Below, piece by piece: positions 14,337 through 15,776 of a stretch of DNA of 15,776 bases. Numbering within the stretch: position 1 is the stretch's first letter; each line of letters begins with the position of its first letter. The notes below the pieces were generated by a model, which worked only from the letters and a program-made list of their open reading frames with translations, was not told the origin of the DNA and did not search any database. A program made the position numbers and the translations under genes. Source of the DNA: an uncultured Acetatifactor sp. (lineage in GTDB: Bacteria > Bacillota > Clostridia > Lachnospirales > Lachnospiraceae). The stretch spans positions 1 through 15,776 of the forward strand of contig CAJTLR010000082.1 of NCBI GenBank assembly GCA_910577185.1. Reading direction: 5' to 3'.

Positions 14337-15467
14337 TTATTCCTGCTCCAGAAAAAGTTCCCTGATATTCCTGCAAAACTGCTCATACATGAAATGTTCC
14401 CTCACTCTTCCCGCTGCCGCCTTCCCGTATCTTTCCCGTATTTCCGGATGATCCCCAAGTTTTCCCAGCGCCTCCGCATAAGCTGCCGGGTCTTGTTTTT
14501 CTACCTCCAGCCCCGTCTCGCCACCGATACTCACATAATTTACTCCGCTTCCCGGTATGGTAAACGTAACAGCCGGCTTTCCGAAATACATTGCCTCTGC
14601 CAGCGCTATCCCGAAGGCCTCATTTTTGGTAATCGAGGGAAAACAGAAAATGTCCGCGGCACAGAGCCAGGCTTTCAGGGTCATGTCGTCTATCCTTCCC
14701 AGAAAATGAATCCTCCCATTCCTCTTTCCCAGCCTTTTCAGTTTCGAGGTCAGCTCCCCCTCCCCCGCTATGTATATCTCAAATCTTTCGTCCAACATCT
14801 CCCCTGCCCTGACCAAGTATGAAAACCCCTTATACGCCACATGCCGCCCCACCGCCAGGCACAGAATCTTTCCCGGGTGCCGCCCCCGTATTTCCTGGCC
14901 CTGCTCCACCGTCTCCGGCGTGCACTCCAGCCTTTCTCTGCTGATACAGTTGGGTATCACTGTACACTTGTCCCTTATTTCATTTAAGAAAGGACTTCCC
15001 TCCACATAGTTGGGACTTGTGGCTATCACCTTCCAGGATCTGGCCAGAAGCCTCTTGTTCTGGACGAAAAAAAGCTTTCCCAGAATCTTCTGTCTCGTAA
15101 TGTCCAGATGCCAGTAAGTCAACAGACGTATACCTGCACCCGGCCTTAGGTATTTCAGAAGAAAATGTGCCGCAAAAGGATTCGGATAGTGAAACACTAC
15201 CGTGTCGGGCCCAAATTCATCCATGATCCGTCCCAGCCTGCGGCCAAAGGATGCCGACAAGGACTGGGATGCCACCCTGGCCTGACAGCCGCAGCGTACC
15301 ACCCGGATTCCGTCCACCATGTCTTCCCGGTCTCCTTTTAAATGGTTAAAGCAAAAAACTATCTGCCAGCAGTCTTTTCCCAGGGCCAGCACGCAGTCCC
15401 TTGCAACCTGCTCCGTGCCTCCCCTGAACGGATAATAATATTTTGATATATGAAGTATTTTCTTCAC
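14337..15467 (-). CDS. GT4-family glycosyltransferase
   Basis: A 376-residue GT-B enzyme. The GTG start at 15467 gives the classic MKKILHISKYYYPFRGGTEQ opening, with AGAGG six bases upstream; an ATG at 15482 is an alternative adding five residues, and longer readings are unlikely. YPNPFAAHFLL and TYWHLDITRQ belong to the acceptor domain; LAVGRHVAYKGFSYL opens the donor domain; ITKNEAFGIALAEAMYFGKP holds the E-x7-E motif. As the first transferase after the priming enzyme it may add the second sugar of the repeat unit, which is inference from gene order. The stop is 58 bp before the next GT4 gene. Confidence 0.86.
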   Translation of the reverse strand: MKKILHISKYYYPFRGGTEQVARDCVLALGKDCWQIVFCFNHLKGDREDMVDGIRVVRCGCQARVASQSLSASFGRRLGRIMDEFGPDTVVFHYPNPFAAHFLLKYLRPGAGIRLLTYWHLDITRQKILGKLFFVQNKRLLARSWKVIATSPNYVEGSPFLNEIRDKCTVIPNCISRERLECTPETVEQGQEIRGRHPGKILCLAVGRHVAYKGFSYLVRAGEMLDERFEIYIAGEGELTSKLKRLGKRNGRIHFLGRIDDMTLKAWLCAADIFCFPSITKNEAFGIALAEAMYFGKPAVTFTIPGSGVNYVSIGGETGLEVEKQDPAAYAEALGKLGDHPEIRERYGKAAAGRVREHFMYEQFCRNIRELFLEQE

Positions 15468-15696
15468 GGCCTTCCTCTCCATATACTGTGTAGCCTCATT
15501 TTCTTTTCCATATATTACACCGCCGGCCCGGTCACAAGACCTATCCTCTCCGGTTCCGCATTCCCCGGAATCATTCTTACCGCTTTCCGCACACGCCATT
15601 CCCGGGCCTCCATGTCACATGGTATCTCCCTTTCCGGCTCTCCCCGGCCTTGTCAGGCTGCCCCGTCTTTTCCGGTTTTTGTATCCCCGGTGCCCC
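15468..15696 (-). other. 229-bp gap, longest non-coding stretch
   Basis: Between the priming transferase and the first GT4 gene. It holds a 13-bp odd palindrome at 15610-15622 (CCATGT-C-ACATGG) and a short inverted repeat at 15560-15571 (ATTCC-CC-GGAAT). A 32-codon minus-strand frame (15515-15613) is open but has no good ribosome binding site and no recognised product. No clear promoter or terminator is visible. Confidence 0.4.
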
Positions 15697-15776
15697 TCAC
15701 ATGGCCCCGTCCCTGCCGAACACCACCTTCACCGTCCTCAGCAGGATCCGCAGGTCCAGCCCCATGCTCCACTCGG
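15697..15776 (-). CDS. C-terminal end of a polyprenyl-phosphate sugar transferase (partial)
   Basis: The last 25 residues before a TGA at 15697-15699 read EWSMGLDLRILLRTVKVVFG and then RDGAM. This fits the end of bacterial sugar transferases (WcaJ/PglC/EpsL group), where WS..LDxxILxxTV closes the catalytic domain. Such enzymes start repeat-unit assembly by moving a sugar phosphate from a nucleotide sugar to undecaprenyl phosphate. The rest of the gene lies beyond the right edge, as would the main operon promoter. Its place at the head of the glycosyltransferase block supports the call, but only a short tail is visible. Confidence 0.7.
   Translation of the reverse strand, partial: EWSMGLDLRILLRTVKVVFGRDGAM

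Noticed and set aside
15515..15613. A 32-codon minus-strand frame in the 229-bp gap
   Set aside because: No well-spaced ribosome binding site and no recognised similarity; too short to support as a gene.

Overview
The window looks like Bacillota DNA, most likely a Lachnospiraceae-type Clostridium. Strong GGAGG/AGGAG ribosome binding sites precede most genes, GC content is moderate (judged by eye), and the proteins resemble Clostridia families. No taxon can be fixed from the sequence alone.

Almost everything is one leftward (minus-strand) operon for a Wzx/Wzy-type surface polysaccharide, entering from the right edge and ending near position 500. In transcription order it holds the C-terminus of a polyprenyl-phosphate sugar transferase (15697-15776), two GT4 glycosyltransferases (14337-15467, 13244-14278), a Wzy-like polymerase (11856-13178), a GT2 glycosyltransferase (10873-11742), a left-handed beta-helix acyltransferase (10240-10839), a GT-B-like glycosyltransferase (8680-10182), a GT2 glycosyltransferase (7775-8677), an FdtA/QdtA-type dTDP-sugar ketoisomerase (7339-7758), a Wzx flippase (5916-7352), a PglD/NeuD-type sugar acyltransferase (5159-5818), a MaoC-type hydratase (4599-5063), an acyl-CoA carboxyltransferase (3031-4578), a CitE-like lyase (2128-3009), a DegT-type sugar aminotransferase (1001-2110), and a second FdtA-like cupin gene (502-950) broken by a one-base frameshift in a run of seven G. 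Gaps are mostly under 100 bp and several genes overlap or nearly touch.

The ketoisomerase, aminotransferase and PglD-like acyltransferase form a plausible route to a dTDP-3-(acylamino)-3,6-dideoxyhexose (Fuc3N or Qui3N type). The unusual part is the acyl-CoA block between the acyltransferase and the aminotransferase: hydratase, carboxyltransferase and CitE-like lyase. Such a trio is expected in branched-chain or itaconate catabolism. Here its place suggests that it makes the CoA-activated side chain placed on the amino sugar. This is the main candidate for a new system and is inference.

At the far left (1-500) the DNA becomes visibly AT-rich and holds a separate leftward unit: an ArsR-family metalloregulator with a consensus promoter overlapped by two near-identical operator-like repeats, then the first codons of another gene with a strong ribosome binding site. 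No terminator is visible between the polysaccharide operon and arsR.

No tRNA, rRNA, CRISPR array, insertion sequence or attachment site was seen. No gene-free stretch exceeds 300 bp; the longest is about 229 bp (15468-15696).
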